A DNA stretch of 64,000 nucleotides from Paenibacillus sp. H1-7 (GCF_022354825.1 NZ_CP031168.1:7306501-7370500), one strand, 5' to 3'; shown: positions 1 to 8,920, counted from the stretch's first letter. Notes: generated from the letters alone by a model not told the origin. Made by a program: numbers and translations.

Positions 1-63
1 GGGCGTTCAGCTGATTACCTTCAGACCACCCCGCCCGCTGCGTATGCATTAACGGGAAGGCCG

Positions 64-103
64 GCCCTTTTTCGAATTGTCTGGATTCGAAGAAGGGCTT
101 TTT
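64..103 (+). terminator. Intrinsic terminator of a gene upstream of the window
   Basis: The arms GCCCTTTTTCGAAT (from about 64) and ATTCGAAGAAGGGC (to 98) pair with minor mismatch and are followed by five Ts. The polarity fits a plus-strand gene ending before this window. It may also limit readthrough between the neighbouring convergent units. Confidence 0.65.
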
Positions 104-148
104 ACTTTGCCTGTGTCTCTTTTAAGCGAATCGCAGCATAACGTGGCC

Positions 149-2662
149 TTACTTCGCTTGTCCGGCAGTCAAAGCGGCTAAAGCGGCTATGCTCTCCTTT
201 TCCTCCGGGAACTTCGTTGTCAGCTGCGCATAAACGGCTGCATCGCTCTCTCCCTTCATCTGAAGGGCCGCGAGATACCACCGGGCAATCATCCGGTTGA
301 TCTCGATCCCATAGTCTGCCGAAACGTTGAGGCCCAGCGCGTCGGCCGCTCCTGCATAGTCTTTGTGCGCAAATTTCGCCTGGCCTATGAACAAGGACAT
401 GACCGGCGTTACACCGAACGGTTCTCCCTGCATTTGCCCTTTGGGCAGCAGCTTGAGCGATTCGGTTTTGGCCGTCACCGTATCATAAAGCGAATATGCC
501 CGGCTCCAGTGGGCATTCGCCGAATCCGTCTGATTGGCTGCCCTTGCCCTGCTGCCTAATTCGTAGCAAAGAGCGATGGCGCGCTCGTACCAGTTCGGTC
601 TTTCCTTATACACCGATACGCCCCACGGATTCAGCTCCAAGCTGCGCAATGCCACCTTCAACGCTTCATCCAGCCTGCCCGATTGGACATATTGGTCGTA
701 CTCCGTTTCCAGCCTTTCCTTATCGTAAGGCTCGTATTGGTCCAGCAAGGCCAGACTGCGGTTAGCTTCCTGCTCGAACGAAGCTTCTTTGGTTTGATTG
801 TATGCCTGATGAAGCAGCTGAATTTTGAAATTTAAATAGTCCGGATGGCCCGGAGCATACTTTAGCGCCGCATCAAGCGGCTCCATTACTTCATCAAAGC
901 TCGGCTTGGAGCTTGCGCGCACCAGTTCATTCGCCTGAATAAACAGCTGGTTCGACTTCAGCTGAACGGCAGCGGAGTAAAACAGATACACCGAAGCAAC
1001 TCCTATAAGGACAGGGACAGCCCACCGGATACGCTTGCTTCCAGCCGAATCCGGCTTGAATAGAGCCATCGGCTTATCCGCTTGCGACGCCATTCCCCCG
1101 AGGCACAAAAATACGAGCGAAGCCAAATACACATAGCTCATCTCAAAATCCAGCATGCTGTGAATGAGGATACTAACCACCACGATATAAAAAATATGAT
1201 GGCTCGCCCTGTCCTCCTGCCGGCTCCTGAAGTAATGCCGGATGTAGCCGTAGAGCACGCAGCCTAGCAAGCCTACCAAGCATAGCAAGCCAACCAGCCC
1301 TGTCTCTATCAAATATTGCAAAAAGAAATTATGCACCTGCTTTACCACGTACGGGTTGTTCTGATACTTCTGGTACATGCTGATCCAAGCTCCTCCTCCG
1401 GCTCCTGTTACCGGATAATCGGAGGCGATTTTCAAGGAATCCTTATACATGGTAAACCGTTCGAGAACGCTATGCTGCTGGAAATTAATCGATGACAGCC
1501 TTTGCTGCAGCGAGTCGGGAAGAAGCTTCGTGAGCGGCGTATTGCCGGATAGAACCGCCGCTCCGAGAATACAGGCTGCGATCATCAGCGCCGGAAGAAG
1601 CAGCGGCATGAACCGCTTGTCCAGCTTGTCCGCGTACCGTTTCTCCGTCCGCGGCACCAGCCAATAGTGGAGGCATACCAATAGCAGAGCCGTCAGCAGG
1701 GAAACCCCTCCCAGCAGCAGCCATCCGGAGATGGAATCCGGAGTAAAAAAGCCGATCCGCTGCTGCTCAGGCTCAGCACTCGAAACTACGCGGCGAACGA
1801 TGGCTTCCGCTTTGCTTCGTATCGGCTCCAGGATGAGAAGAGAGCCTGCCGTTACGATGGCGAGGTAAACGAAAAAAGCGATTTGGCGGATCAGCGTAAA
1901 AAAGGGAAGGATCGCAAGCAATATCAGCGGTAGCACCACGATGCCTCCCCGCGATAGCGTCAATAGAAAGGACAGCATGATCGGAAGCAGCATGATGCCG
2001 TGCAAAAGCATCAAATACGGCTTGCGAGTATTCATGAACGTCCAAATGCATGACAACAAAAGCGCCAGTAAATACGCGGCATACGCGTTGGCATACTGGA
2101 ACACGGACGTCAGCCGCAAGCCTTGGTCCGTCAGCATGACGGCGTCGCGGTAATATGCATTTCCGAACATATTCATGAAGCAGTAAACCACGATAATATA
2201 ACCGGAGAAAACGATGCCCTGCTGCAAAATGCCCGCTGATGATTTGTTCGCGGCTAAGAAGACGGCTATAGCAAAAAATGCGGCATACATCATGTTCATT
2301 TCGATCATATTGGCTGAAAAATGAGAAGACGCTGCGGAAATCGAGGACAACGCATAGGAGAGCGGGATCGTCCATACGGCCAGCGCCAGCCAATCTCTCA
2401 TTTGTTGAAAACGCCAATGATAGAAAGCATAGAAGCTTAGCAAAAGTAAAAGCACTCCGGACAGCATGACGGCGGAATGGATGTTCACCTCATATTGAAC
2501 CGTATATCCGTAAAATAATGCAGCATGAAACGGCGCGACGACCATAAACAGCGTTATGCCTATCAGCATCAGGCCGCTGAGAATGGAATGCTTCTCTGCC
2601 GCCCTCTCCTCCAGCCTGCTCCTGCCGGCACCGTACACAGGTGCTCTCTGTCTAGTAATCAT
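149..2662 (-). CDS. O-antigen ligase / Wzy-polymerase-like membrane protein with C-terminal TPRs
   Basis: An 837-residue polytopic membrane protein. About 12 hydrophobic segments fill residues 25-530, with a large extracytoplasmic loop around residues 370-450 that ends in the HNFFLQYLIETG motif typical of the Wzy_C / O-antigen ligase fold. The last 250 residues are soluble and helical with TPR-like periodicity. Family members join or polymerise lipid-linked glycans outside the membrane; in Gram-positives the substrate is usually a secondary wall polymer or exopolysaccharide. A GGAGG lies 12 bases before the ATG, rather far but acceptable. No glycosyltransferase neighbours are visible, so the substrate cannot be inferred. 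The ligase-or-polymerase fold call is good; the exact reaction is open. Confidence 0.75.
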   Translation of the reverse strand: MITRQRAPVYGAGRSRLEERAAEKHSILSGLMLIGITLFMVVAPFHAALFYGYTVQYEVNIHSAVMLSGVLLLLLSFYAFYHWRFQQMRDWLALAVWTIPLSYALSSISAASSHFSANMIEMNMMYAAFFAIAVFLAANKSSAGILQQGIVFSGYIIVVYCFMNMFGNAYYRDAVMLTDQGLRLTSVFQYANAYAAYLLALLLSCIWTFMNTRKPYLMLLHGIMLLPIMLSFLLTLSRGGIVVLPLILLAILPFFTLIRQIAFFVYLAIVTAGSLLILEPIRSKAEAIVRRVVSSAEPEQQRIGFFTPDSISGWLLLGGVSLLTALLLVCLHYWLVPRTEKRYADKLDKRFMPLLLPALMIAACILGAAVLSGNTPLTKLLPDSLQQRLSSINFQQHSVLERFTMYKDSLKIASDYPVTGAGGGAWISMYQKYQNNPYVVKQVHNFFLQYLIETGLVGLLCLVGLLGCVLYGYIRHYFRSRQEDRASHHIFYIVVVSILIHSMLDFEMSYVYLASLVFLCLGGMASQADKPMALFKPDSAGSKRIRWAVPVLIGVASVYLFYSAAVQLKSNQLFIQANELVRASSKPSFDEVMEPLDAALKYAPGHPDYLNFKIQLLHQAYNQTKEASFEQEANRSLALLDQYEPYDKERLETEYDQYVQSGRLDEALKVALRSLELNPWGVSVYKERPNWYERAIALCYELGSRARAANQTDSANAHWSRAYSLYDTVTAKTESLKLLPKGQMQGEPFGVTPVMSLFIGQAKFAHKDYAGAADALGLNVSADYGIEINRMIARWYLAALQMKGESDAAVYAQLTTKFPEEKESIAALAALTAGQAK

Positions 2663-2787
2663 GTTCTAGCGAAACCTCCAATTACCAATTTTCACCCATC
2701 ATCTCCTACATTAGGATTATACATCCAAAATTTAACAATGTCACTTTGTAGGATTTCAAATGATAGATTGGCATCGGAAAACAGCAA

Positions 2788-2824
2788 AGAACCCCTGTAT
2801 AGACGTTATACCTCCAGGGGTTCT
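2788..2824 (-). terminator. Terminator of the siderophore-binding protein gene
   Basis: Perfect 10-bp arms AGAACCCCTG / CAGGGGTTCT enclose a 17-base loop. On the minus strand the stem is followed by TTGCTGTTTT. It sits 30 bases past the stop codon of the lipoprotein gene. Confidence 0.75.
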
Positions 2825-2853
2825 ATTCGATAATAGCCGCAGCGGACATCCTT

Positions 2854-3834
2854 TTATTGGGACATACTGCTTACGACGTCGTCCATCACCTTGGTGCCGG
2901 CAATCAATCCGTTATACAGCCAGCTGCGGTTTCTGTCCATTTCGTATACACGGCCCGCTTTGACCGCCGGGATATTTTTCCACAACGGCTCCTCCAGATT
3001 GCCTGCCTGGCCCTTATCGCTATTGACCAGATAAATATAGTCGGCGTCGAGCTCCGCCAGCTTCTCGAGGGATATCGATACCCAGTTGGCTTTGGCCTCG
3101 GGCAGCACAGCCAAAATATTGGGCATCTTCAGGCCCAAATCGCCATAGAGCACGGCACCGCTGGCAATTTTTCCGTTGACGACATAAAAGGTTTTCTTGG
3201 TCACCCACAAGATAGCGACCTTCTTGTCCCCAAGCTTCGGACCCACCTTCTCTTTGGTTGCCTTCACTTTCTCTTCATAGCCGGCAAGCGCCTTTTCGGC
3301 AACATCGGATTTGTTCAGCAGCTCGGCGATTTTCCGCAATGTCTTGCGCCAGTCATTGTTAATTTCGCTTCCCAGCACGTAGGTGGGAGCTATTTTGGAG
3401 TATTGCTCGTACAGCCCTTTGGCAACCGCCGATTCATTGCCTATAAGCATGAGATCGGGAGCAAAGCTCAGCACCGTCTCCGGAGGCAGGTCCGAAGGGA
3501 TCGTCGGCACACCGCTCAGCTCTTTCTCCAAATACTGCTGCGTGCCGCTGGCAACCGACCATTGGGCAACCGGCTTTTCGCCAAGTACAAGCAGCGGGTC
3601 CTCAAGATACGAGCCCAGAATCCGTTTCGGCTGCGCCGGAATGGTCACCTCGTGGCCCATCCCATCCTTGACGACTTTCTCCTTCGCCGTCGTACCGGAC
3701 GAAGCCGGGGCCGAAGAATTGGCTTGCTCCCCCGTTTGGCCGTCAGGGCTCGAACCGCACGCCGAGAGCGCTAACGCTAATGCCGCGACGGCAGGCAGCA
3801 GCCATTTTCGCTTGTTCATTTGAATTTTTTTCAT
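2854..3834 (-). CDS. Iron-siderophore ABC transporter substrate-binding lipoprotein
   Basis: A 326-residue class III (FhuD/FepB-like) periplasmic-binding-type protein. It begins with a basic N-terminus and a lipobox LSAC, so it is anchored outside the membrane as a lipoprotein. The core has the GHEVTIPAQPKRILG opening and a closing segment with KAGRVYEMDRN, both typical of this family. The chosen ATG (3834) follows GGAGG by 8 bases; an in-frame ATG at 3858 lacks a ribosome site. The promoter carries a Fur box, so expression should rise under iron limitation. No permease or ATPase genes lie beside it, so it must share a transporter encoded elsewhere. The precise siderophore cannot be told from sequence. 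Confidence 0.88.
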   Translation of the reverse strand: MKKIQMNKRKWLLPAVAALALALSACGSSPDGQTGEQANSSAPASSGTTAKEKVVKDGMGHEVTIPAQPKRILGSYLEDPLLVLGEKPVAQWSVASGTQQYLEKELSGVPTIPSDLPPETVLSFAPDLMLIGNESAVAKGLYEQYSKIAPTYVLGSEINNDWRKTLRKIAELLNKSDVAEKALAGYEEKVKATKEKVGPKLGDKKVAILWVTKKTFYVVNGKIASGAVLYGDLGLKMPNILAVLPEAKANWVSISLEKLAELDADYIYLVNSDKGQAGNLEEPLWKNIPAVKAGRVYEMDRNRSWLYNGLIAGTKVMDDVVSSMSQ

Positions 3835-3886
3835 CTTTAATTTCCTCCATTGCTGCATAATTTCCGATAATGGTTCCGCTTAATGA

Positions 3887-3915
3887 ATGATAATGAATAT
3901 CATTTTCAAAGTCAA
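3887..3915 (-). promoter_or_regulatory. Sigma-A promoter overlapped by a Fur box
   Basis: On the minus strand TTGACT (3915-3910), a 17-base spacer and TATCAT (3892-3887) form a sigma-A promoter. A 7-1-7 Fur box, TGATAAT-G-AATATCA at 3888-3902, matches its own inverse at 6 of 7 positions and covers the -10 element, so Fur binding would block polymerase. Confidence 0.8.
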
Positions 3916-3949
3916 CCCATCAACTCCATTTCAAATTAAACAGCGCATA

Positions 3950-3997
3950 TTGACCATTCGGTCAGCATATATTATAATCTAGCTAACCGATCGGTCA
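3950..3997 (+). promoter_or_regulatory. TetR/P450 promoter with two flanking operators
   Basis: TTGACC (3950-3955), 17 bases, TATAAT (3973-3978) is a near-consensus sigma-A promoter. Two 14-bp palindromes of form TNACCNNNNGGTCA lie at 3951-3964, on the -35, and at 3984-3997, just past the -10. They are 33 bp apart centre to centre, about three helical turns. This is the layout expected for autorepression by the downstream TetR protein. Confidence 0.8.
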
Positions 3998-4019
3998 GCA
4001 TAATGGGAGGTGATGCTTT

Positions 4020-4631
4020 TTGCCGCTGCAGCTCTACGAAAAAGAAAAGATGCTGGAGGCCTGCTTGTCCTTGTTTGCACGCCACGGGTATAAACAGACT
4101 TCGACGGAAATGCTCGCGGAGGCGGCCGGCATTTCCAAAGCCTTGATCTTTCATCATTTCAAAAGCAAGAAAAAGCTGTATTTCAGCTTGCTTGAACACT
4201 GCTCCGAAAAAATCGGGGCCGAGCTGAAGATGGATTCGATTTTGAAGTACGATGATTTTTTTAAAGCCCTGGACGAGTTCGGCCGACTGGAGTTCAATTA
4301 CTTTCGAAATTCACCCGATGAGTACAAATTAGTGTATGAGGCTTTTTATTTGACGCCGGACGAATTGATACCGGATATTGAGGCAAAGTATGGTGACGTT
4401 ATCACATCGAGAAACAAATTGTGGAGAAGATTGTTTGACAAAGTTCCGCTTCGGGACGGGCTGGACCGCGATCAAGCATTTGAGCTGATCATGATTGCAT
4501 TAGAGCACTTTGAGAAGAAGTTCCTGTTGGATGTCTCTCAAATTGAGGCTGTCGACGACGAGTATGTTCAGCACTATTTCGATAAAATGAACCGTTTTTG
4601 CAATATGATCCGCTTTGGTATTGAACAATAA
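4020..4631 (+). CDS. TetR/AcrR-family transcriptional regulator
   Basis: A 203-residue protein with an N-terminal helix-turn-helix (about residues 20-45: TEMLAEAAGISKALIFHHF) followed by an all-helical ligand-binding domain, the TetR plan. The start is a TTG at 4020 with GGGAGG nine bases upstream; an ATG at 4013 is out of frame. The gene lies directly behind a promoter bracketed by two palindromes and 27 bases ahead of a cytochrome P450 gene, so it very probably represses itself and the P450 until a ligand binds. The inducer is unknown, but a P450 substrate or product is the natural candidate. Confidence 0.9.
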   Translation: MPLQLYEKEKMLEACLSLFARHGYKQTSTEMLAEAAGISKALIFHHFKSKKKLYFSLLEHCSEKIGAELKMDSILKYDDFFKALDEFGRLEFNYFRNSPDEYKLVYEAFYLTPDELIPDIEAKYGDVITSRNKLWRRLFDKVPLRDGLDRDQAFELIMIALEHFEKKFLLDVSQIEAVDDEYVQHYFDKMNRFCNMIRFGIEQ

Positions 4632-4658
4632 AACGAGGTAATGGGAAGGGGTAAGAGC

Positions 4659-5891
4659 ATGGAGAACATCACCAGCAGCGATTTTACTTCGCCGGAAACG
4701 ATGCGAGATTTCTTTGCCTTCTATCATCGGCTTGTTGAACAACAGGAGCCGCTCTACCGTCTGGACGACTTTTTCGGTATGGGGGGCGCATGGATCGCCT
4801 TTCGGCACGACGATGCTGCCGCCGTATTGAAGGACCCCCGTTTTCTAAAAGATATGCGGAAGCTCATGCCGCAGCAGGATCAAGCGGGTTCAGCCGCGAC
4901 GAATGCATCCGTCAATAAATTGATTGAATGGATGAAGCATATGCCCAACATGCTGTCGGTCGACCCGCCCGATCATACCCGCCTCCGCCGATTGGCGTCC
5001 AAAGCGTTCACGCCGCAAATGATCGAGGGGCTTCGCCCGCGCATTCAGCAAATTGCGGATGAGCTGCTGGATCGTGTAGAAGGCCAAGGCAGGATGGAGC
5101 TGGTCGCGGACTTTGCCTATCCCCTCCCCATTATGGTCATCTCCGAAATGCTGGGGATTCCCGCTTCAGACCAGAACCGGTTTCGGGAGTGGACGCAAAG
5201 ACTCGGAAAAGCGGCATTGGATCCCCGCGATTCGGATGCAGTGACAACGGCTCTCGATGAGTTTATTCAGTATATTAAAGGTCTGCTCGACGATAAGCGG
5301 CGAAATCCCGGGAATGATGTGACAAGCGGCTTGGTTCAAGCCTTTGACGAAGGTGACCGGCTAAGCGAGAACGAGCTGCTCTCGACCATTTGGCTGCTCA
5401 TTACCGCCGGTCACGAAACGACGGTCAACCTGATCGGCAACGGTGTGCTTGCTCTTTTGCAGCATCCCGAGCAAATGAATTTGCTTCGGGAAAATCCGTC
5501 CTTGCTCCCTTCCGCCGTCGAAGAGCTGCTGCGCTATGCCGGCCCTATCATGATCACGAGCCGTTTTGCCGGCGAGGATGTCATCATTCACGGCAAGACC
5601 ATCCGCAAAGGGGAAATGGTGGTCGTCTCCATTGCCGGCGCCAATATCGATCCGCACAAGGTTGCCAATCCCGAGACGCTCGATATCACTAGAGAAGAGA
5701 ACGAGCATCTGGCCTTTGGCAAAGGGATCCATCACTGCCTGGGGGCGCCGCTGGCCCGTTTGGAAGGACAAATCGCTTTCGGCACGCTGCTGCGGCGGCT
5801 TCCCAATCTGCAGCTCGCAACCGGCTCAGAGCCGCTGGAATATCATTTCAGCACCTTGAGATCACTTGTAAGATTGCCTGTGACTTTTTAA
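4659..5891 (+). CDS. Cytochrome P450 (CYP107/CYP109-like bacterial class)
   Basis: A 410-residue soluble P450. Landmarks are the I-helix AGHETT, the K-helix EELLRY (ExxR) and the haem loop FGKGIHHCLGAP, in which the Cys near position 360 ligates haem iron. Bacterial P450s of this size hydroxylate small lipophilic molecules and need external ferredoxin or flavodoxin partners, none of which is encoded nearby. The ATG at 4659 follows AAGGGG by 7 bases; an ATG at 4641 has too short a spacing. It is co-transcribed with the TetR gene and closed by a terminator. The substrate cannot be predicted. Confidence 0.93.
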   Translation: MENITSSDFTSPETMRDFFAFYHRLVEQQEPLYRLDDFFGMGGAWIAFRHDDAAAVLKDPRFLKDMRKLMPQQDQAGSAATNASVNKLIEWMKHMPNMLSVDPPDHTRLRRLASKAFTPQMIEGLRPRIQQIADELLDRVEGQGRMELVADFAYPLPIMVISEMLGIPASDQNRFREWTQRLGKAALDPRDSDAVTTALDEFIQYIKGLLDDKRRNPGNDVTSGLVQAFDEGDRLSENELLSTIWLLITAGHETTVNLIGNGVLALLQHPEQMNLLRENPSLLPSAVEELLRYAGPIMITSRFAGEDVIIHGKTIRKGEMVVVSIAGANIDPHKVANPETLDITREENEHLAFGKGIHHCLGAPLARLEGQIAFGTLLRRLPNLQLATGSEPLEYHFSTLRSLVRLPVTF

Positions 5892-5911
5892 ATGGAGCGT
5901 AAATAGGAAGA

Positions 5912-5948
5912 AGCCCCAAGCTCGGCTAACAGCGGCTTAGGGCTTTTT
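5912..5948 (+). terminator. Terminator of the TetR/P450 operon
   Basis: The stem AGCCC-AAGC / GCTT-GGGCT with one bulged base is followed by TTTTT, 20 bases past the P450 stop. It may also serve the convergent CotH gene. Confidence 0.75.
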
Positions 5949-5952
5949 CACG

Positions 5953-7692
5953 TTAGTTTGCAGGTGCCGAAGTTGTCTGGCCGGCCGAATCGCTTCCTTG
6001 CTCCGTCTCGATTTGGTTGCCGCCATTCATCCCGTTCGGGAATCGGCCTGGCCCGCCTCCGAAGCCGTCTTTGCCGGGACCACCCTTGCCCATCCCGTTG
6101 CCCAGCTTCGACAGATCCACCGCAGAGGCATCGACCAGTGCGCTTGCGTCGGCTTTTTGCCCCTCGGTTGTTGAAGGGATTTCGCCTTTGAGCTGCCCTT
6201 GAATGCTCTCCGACCGAAGCGTGCCCAGCTTCGTTAACTCGGCAACCGCCGATTTGTATTCTTCGTAGGTGTTGAAGGCGCTCGGATCGTTTTGCACATG
6301 GCTGGAAATCAATTGATCGAGGTTCGCAACCGTTTGTTCAAATTTGCCGTCAGCAAAGTAACCATTCACGATTTCTTGCAGGTAGGCATGATACTTCTCC
6401 TTGTATTCCGGCACTTCGAGCAGCTTGCCAAGGATCGGACGATCCTGCAGGCTTACGCCGGAGAGCGGCGTGTCAATCGCCAGATTGACAACCTCGGATG
6501 CGTTACCCGCCTGAAATCCTCCGAACGCCATATTGTAATCCCAAGGCAGCATGCTGAGCTGACCGTCGTTTTCATAGAGGTAATAGTTATGCCCCATATT
6601 GGAGGTGTAGCTGTCCATGTTCACAACGACGGTATGCGCGGCAAAATATTTCAACACCGCGTCCACATCCACCGACGATGCCAGATCCGTGCCTGTGCTC
6701 AGATTTTTCAGCGCGGCGATAACGCGCTCGTAGTCGGTTTCATCCGTTTTCGTTTCAGCGTTATCAAAAATGGCGGAATAGCTGCTGGCCTTATCGTCCG
6801 TATACACGAGGGAAACGCCGTTCTGCGCGCTATTCATGCCTCCGCCTGGACCACGGTTCCCGATGCCGTCAGCCGGGGGCATGCCGGTTGGTGCCGTCAC
6901 AGCGTCTCTCGCCGGTCTCTGCGGTGGCGAGCCTTCTGTGCCGGCATTCCCGGAAGCGCCCTGCGCACCGGCCGCCGCTGTGTCGCCGTTTGCGCCCGCC
7001 GGGACTCCGCGCATGTTGCCCATGCCCGCCATCATCTTGTCATCGTTGTTCGGTTTGTACAGCTCGCCCTCACCGTCTTTCGTTCTGTCGAGGTAGCTGC
7101 CGTCCATCACTTCAACGGCCAAGTAGAAGCCCCATGCCTCTCCGTTCACTTGGATATCCGCAAAAGCATACAGCGGAGCGTCGACTCCAATGTAGCTCAT
7201 GATGTCATAGCTTAAATACTCTTTCATATAGCTGTTGTCGGACTGCATATTGTTGACGACGATTTTGTCGAGACCCATCCATGTTTGGCAGTCTACATAC
7301 TCATCGAATTTGATTTTAAAACTGTAACGGTCTGTAGTATCATCTGCTACAACTTGCTTCAGACTGGAATTGCCTTTGGGCCGGATCCCGACATTCTTGA
7401 TCGTCGTTCCGTTAATCGTTACATCGGCTGAAATGTATTCCTCTTCCGCTGCGGTTTCCAGCATCTCCTGCCACTTCGCTTCATCGACATTGATGGAGAA
7501 CGTCATGATCTTGGTTTTATCCATTTCCTTGACGTACCCCAGCGTTTGCGTACTTGAAGCGATCGCTCCGTTCGTTGCTGCGGCTTCGGTCGACGTACCT
7601 GACGTTTGCGTCGTTCCTGGGCTGCATGCCGTCAGCAGGGCTGAGCACAATAACACATAGCTGGCTTGTTTGACTATCATTTTTATATTCAT
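5953..7692 (-). CDS. CotH-type spore coat kinase-like lipoprotein
   Basis: A 579-residue protein with a lipoprotein signal (LLTAC at the cleavage site). It has the CotH core: an N-terminal strand-rich part with GIRPKGNSS, then the atypical kinase region ending in LPWDYNMAFGGF, which carries the acidic residues used by CotH kinases. CotH phosphorylates coat proteins in Bacillus spores. Here the core is interrupted at about residues 222-290 by a Gly/Ala/Pro-rich low-complexity insert, and the C-terminus is again Gly/Asn-rich. AAGGAG lies 8 bases before the ATG. No CotB or CotG partner is adjacent. The membrane anchor suggests a surface role rather than, or besides, the coat. Confidence 0.8.
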   Translation of the reverse strand: MNIKMIVKQASYVLLCSALLTACSPGTTQTSGTSTEAAATNGAIASSTQTLGYVKEMDKTKIMTFSINVDEAKWQEMLETAAEEEYISADVTINGTTIKNVGIRPKGNSSLKQVVADDTTDRYSFKIKFDEYVDCQTWMGLDKIVVNNMQSDNSYMKEYLSYDIMSYIGVDAPLYAFADIQVNGEAWGFYLAVEVMDGSYLDRTKDGEGELYKPNNDDKMMAGMGNMRGVPAGANGDTAAAGAQGASGNAGTEGSPPQRPARDAVTAPTGMPPADGIGNRGPGGGMNSAQNGVSLVYTDDKASSYSAIFDNAETKTDETDYERVIAALKNLSTGTDLASSVDVDAVLKYFAAHTVVVNMDSYTSNMGHNYYLYENDGQLSMLPWDYNMAFGGFQAGNASEVVNLAIDTPLSGVSLQDRPILGKLLEVPEYKEKYHAYLQEIVNGYFADGKFEQTVANLDQLISSHVQNDPSAFNTYEEYKSAVAELTKLGTLRSESIQGQLKGEIPSTTEGQKADASALVDASAVDLSKLGNGMGKGGPGKDGFGGGPGRFPNGMNGGNQIETEQGSDSAGQTTSAPAN

Positions 7693-7813
7693 ATCGGCAT
7701 CTCCTTATCTATGCGGGTCGTTGCAAGATTAACTGTGACGTTCTTAGTTTAAGAAAGAAACCTTTAATGAAACTTAAACGGAGGCAGACCCGTGATAATT
7801 CGGCGTGGCTAAC

Positions 7814-7840
7814 AGGCGTTCACTCAATGAGTGCACGCCT
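7814..7840. other. Inverted repeat in the cotH / regulator intergenic region
   Basis: The arms AGGCGT-CACTC / GAGTG-ACGCCT are nearly perfect around a tiny centre. There is no T-run on either side, so it is not a clear terminator. It lies between divergent genes and may be an operator or a relic. Confidence 0.4.
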
Positions 7841-7891
7841 ATTTACTTAAAAACCAATTTGTCACCTCAAAAAAAAGAGGCAAATGCCCTT

Positions 7892-7930
7892 TTGACAAAA
7901 AACAAAATACGTAATAAAATATTTTTACGT
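7892..7930 (+). promoter_or_regulatory. Promoter of the regulator-ClpP operon with overlapping palindrome
   Basis: TTGACA (7892-7897), 17 bases and TAAAAT (7915-7920) form a strong sigma-A promoter. The inverted repeat ACGTAA (7909-7914) / TTACGT (7925-7930) encloses the -10, a likely binding site for the winged-helix protein encoded next. A TATAAT at 7933-7938 has no matching -35. Confidence 0.7.
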
Positions 7931-7961
7931 TAGTATAATGTTGTATGGAGGTCGGTATGGT

Positions 7962-8573
7962 GTGCAGCAACCTATAATGGAAAGCTGTCTCGTGCAATCG
8001 CCGGAGCAGGCGGTAGCTCTGCTTAATCCACTTCGGGCGGATATCGTGTCCCGGTTGGCCGAACCCGCTTCCGCCGCGGAGCTGGCCAGAATGCTTCACG
8101 AGCCGCCGCAGCGAATGAATTACCATATTAAGGCGCTGGAGAAGACGGGACTCATCCGCAAGGTCGGAACAAGACAAGTGCGCAATCTTGTTGAGGTTTT
8201 ATACCAGGCCATAGCCAAAACCTTCGTTCTCGCCGAATCGCTCAGCTTATCGGAAGAGACCATCGAGCGTTTGAAGGAGCACGGTTCCTTAGCCCAGCTC
8301 ATCACGACGGCCGAACAGATGAAAAAGGACGCCGTAACTCTCATGGACCATTCGGAGAAAGGCACGGAAATTCCAAGCGCCACCCTGCAGCTTCAAATCC
8401 CGCTCAAGGACCAGGATGCACGAGAGGCATTTATCGCCGATTACGTCGATACGATGAAGAAGCTGGTTGCGAAATACGCGAAGGCGGCTGAGGGCAGCGG
8501 AGACAACACCGCACAGTATCAGATTATGCTTGCCGTTTATCCTAAAGCTGCGGAAGGAGATCGATCCGAATGA
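7962..8573 (+). CDS. ArsR-like winged-helix transcriptional regulator
   Basis: A 203-residue protein. Residues 15-75 form a winged helix: NPLRADIVSRL, then ASAAELARML and MNYHIKALEKTGLI, the pattern of ArsR-like HTH proteins. The C-terminal half is helical and of unknown function. GGAGG at 7947-7951 points to a GTG start at 7962; the upstream in-frame ATG at 7938 overlaps the ribosome site. Its last four bases overlap the start of the next gene (ATGA), so the two are translationally coupled. It probably controls its own operon through the palindrome at the promoter. The effector is unknown. Confidence 0.75.
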   Translation: MQQPIMESCLVQSPEQAVALLNPLRADIVSRLAEPASAAELARMLHEPPQRMNYHIKALEKTGLIRKVGTRQVRNLVEVLYQAIAKTFVLAESLSLSEETIERLKEHGSLAQLITTAEQMKKDAVTLMDHSEKGTEIPSATLQLQIPLKDQDAREAFIADYVDTMKKLVAKYAKAAEGSGDNTAQYQIMLAVYPKAAEGDRSE

Positions 8574-8920
8574 GCAATGAGAAGAAGGAAACAGCAGCCC
8601 AAGAGCTGCGGAACAATGAATGCGCCGCCGGACAAGAGCAGATTCAGCCCGTTTCATCCCCTCTATTGGTTATAAGAAAGCAGGCTGATCGTGTGGCCGG
8701 AGCTTCATCAGCTGCCGGTAAAGAGCAGGTAGTGGATCTCGACGCCTATCGAGCCGGTCAAGAAAAGGCATCAGAGGTCGAAGAAACACTCGTCAATGAA
8801 TGGCATCTAAGTCCTGGAAACACCGAACCGTTAATTAAGCTGATTATGGTGTCGTCCGGATTTGGAGGCAAAAGGGGCGTACGTCCTCGCAGCACCGATA
8901 TTCAATGTCTTGCGGCATAA
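8570..8920 (+). CDS. Small unknown protein ending in LAA, between regulator and clpP
   Basis: A 116-residue hydrophilic protein that I do not recognise. The first 60 residues are rich in Glu, Gln, Lys and Ala and look disordered; a possible folded patch spans residues 70-100 (TLVNEWHLSPG, LIKLIMVSSGFGG). There is no signal peptide or membrane segment. It starts inside the stop of the regulator gene with AAGGAG about 10 bases upstream, and ends 29 bases before clpP. The C-terminus reads CLAA, the same last three residues (LAA) as the SsrA degron that feeds ClpXP. That match may be chance, but its position next to clpP makes a substrate or adaptor role conceivable. Confidence 0.6.
   Translation: MSNEKKETAAQELRNNECAAGQEQIQPVSSPLLVIRKQADRVAGASSAAGKEQVVDLDAYRAGQEKASEVEETLVNEWHLSPGNTEPLIKLIMVSSGFGGKRGVRPRSTDIQCLAA

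Noticed and set aside
4013..4015. ATG close to the ribosome site of the TetR gene as its start
   Set aside because: It is out of frame with the conserved HTH; the TTG at 4020 fits frame and spacing.
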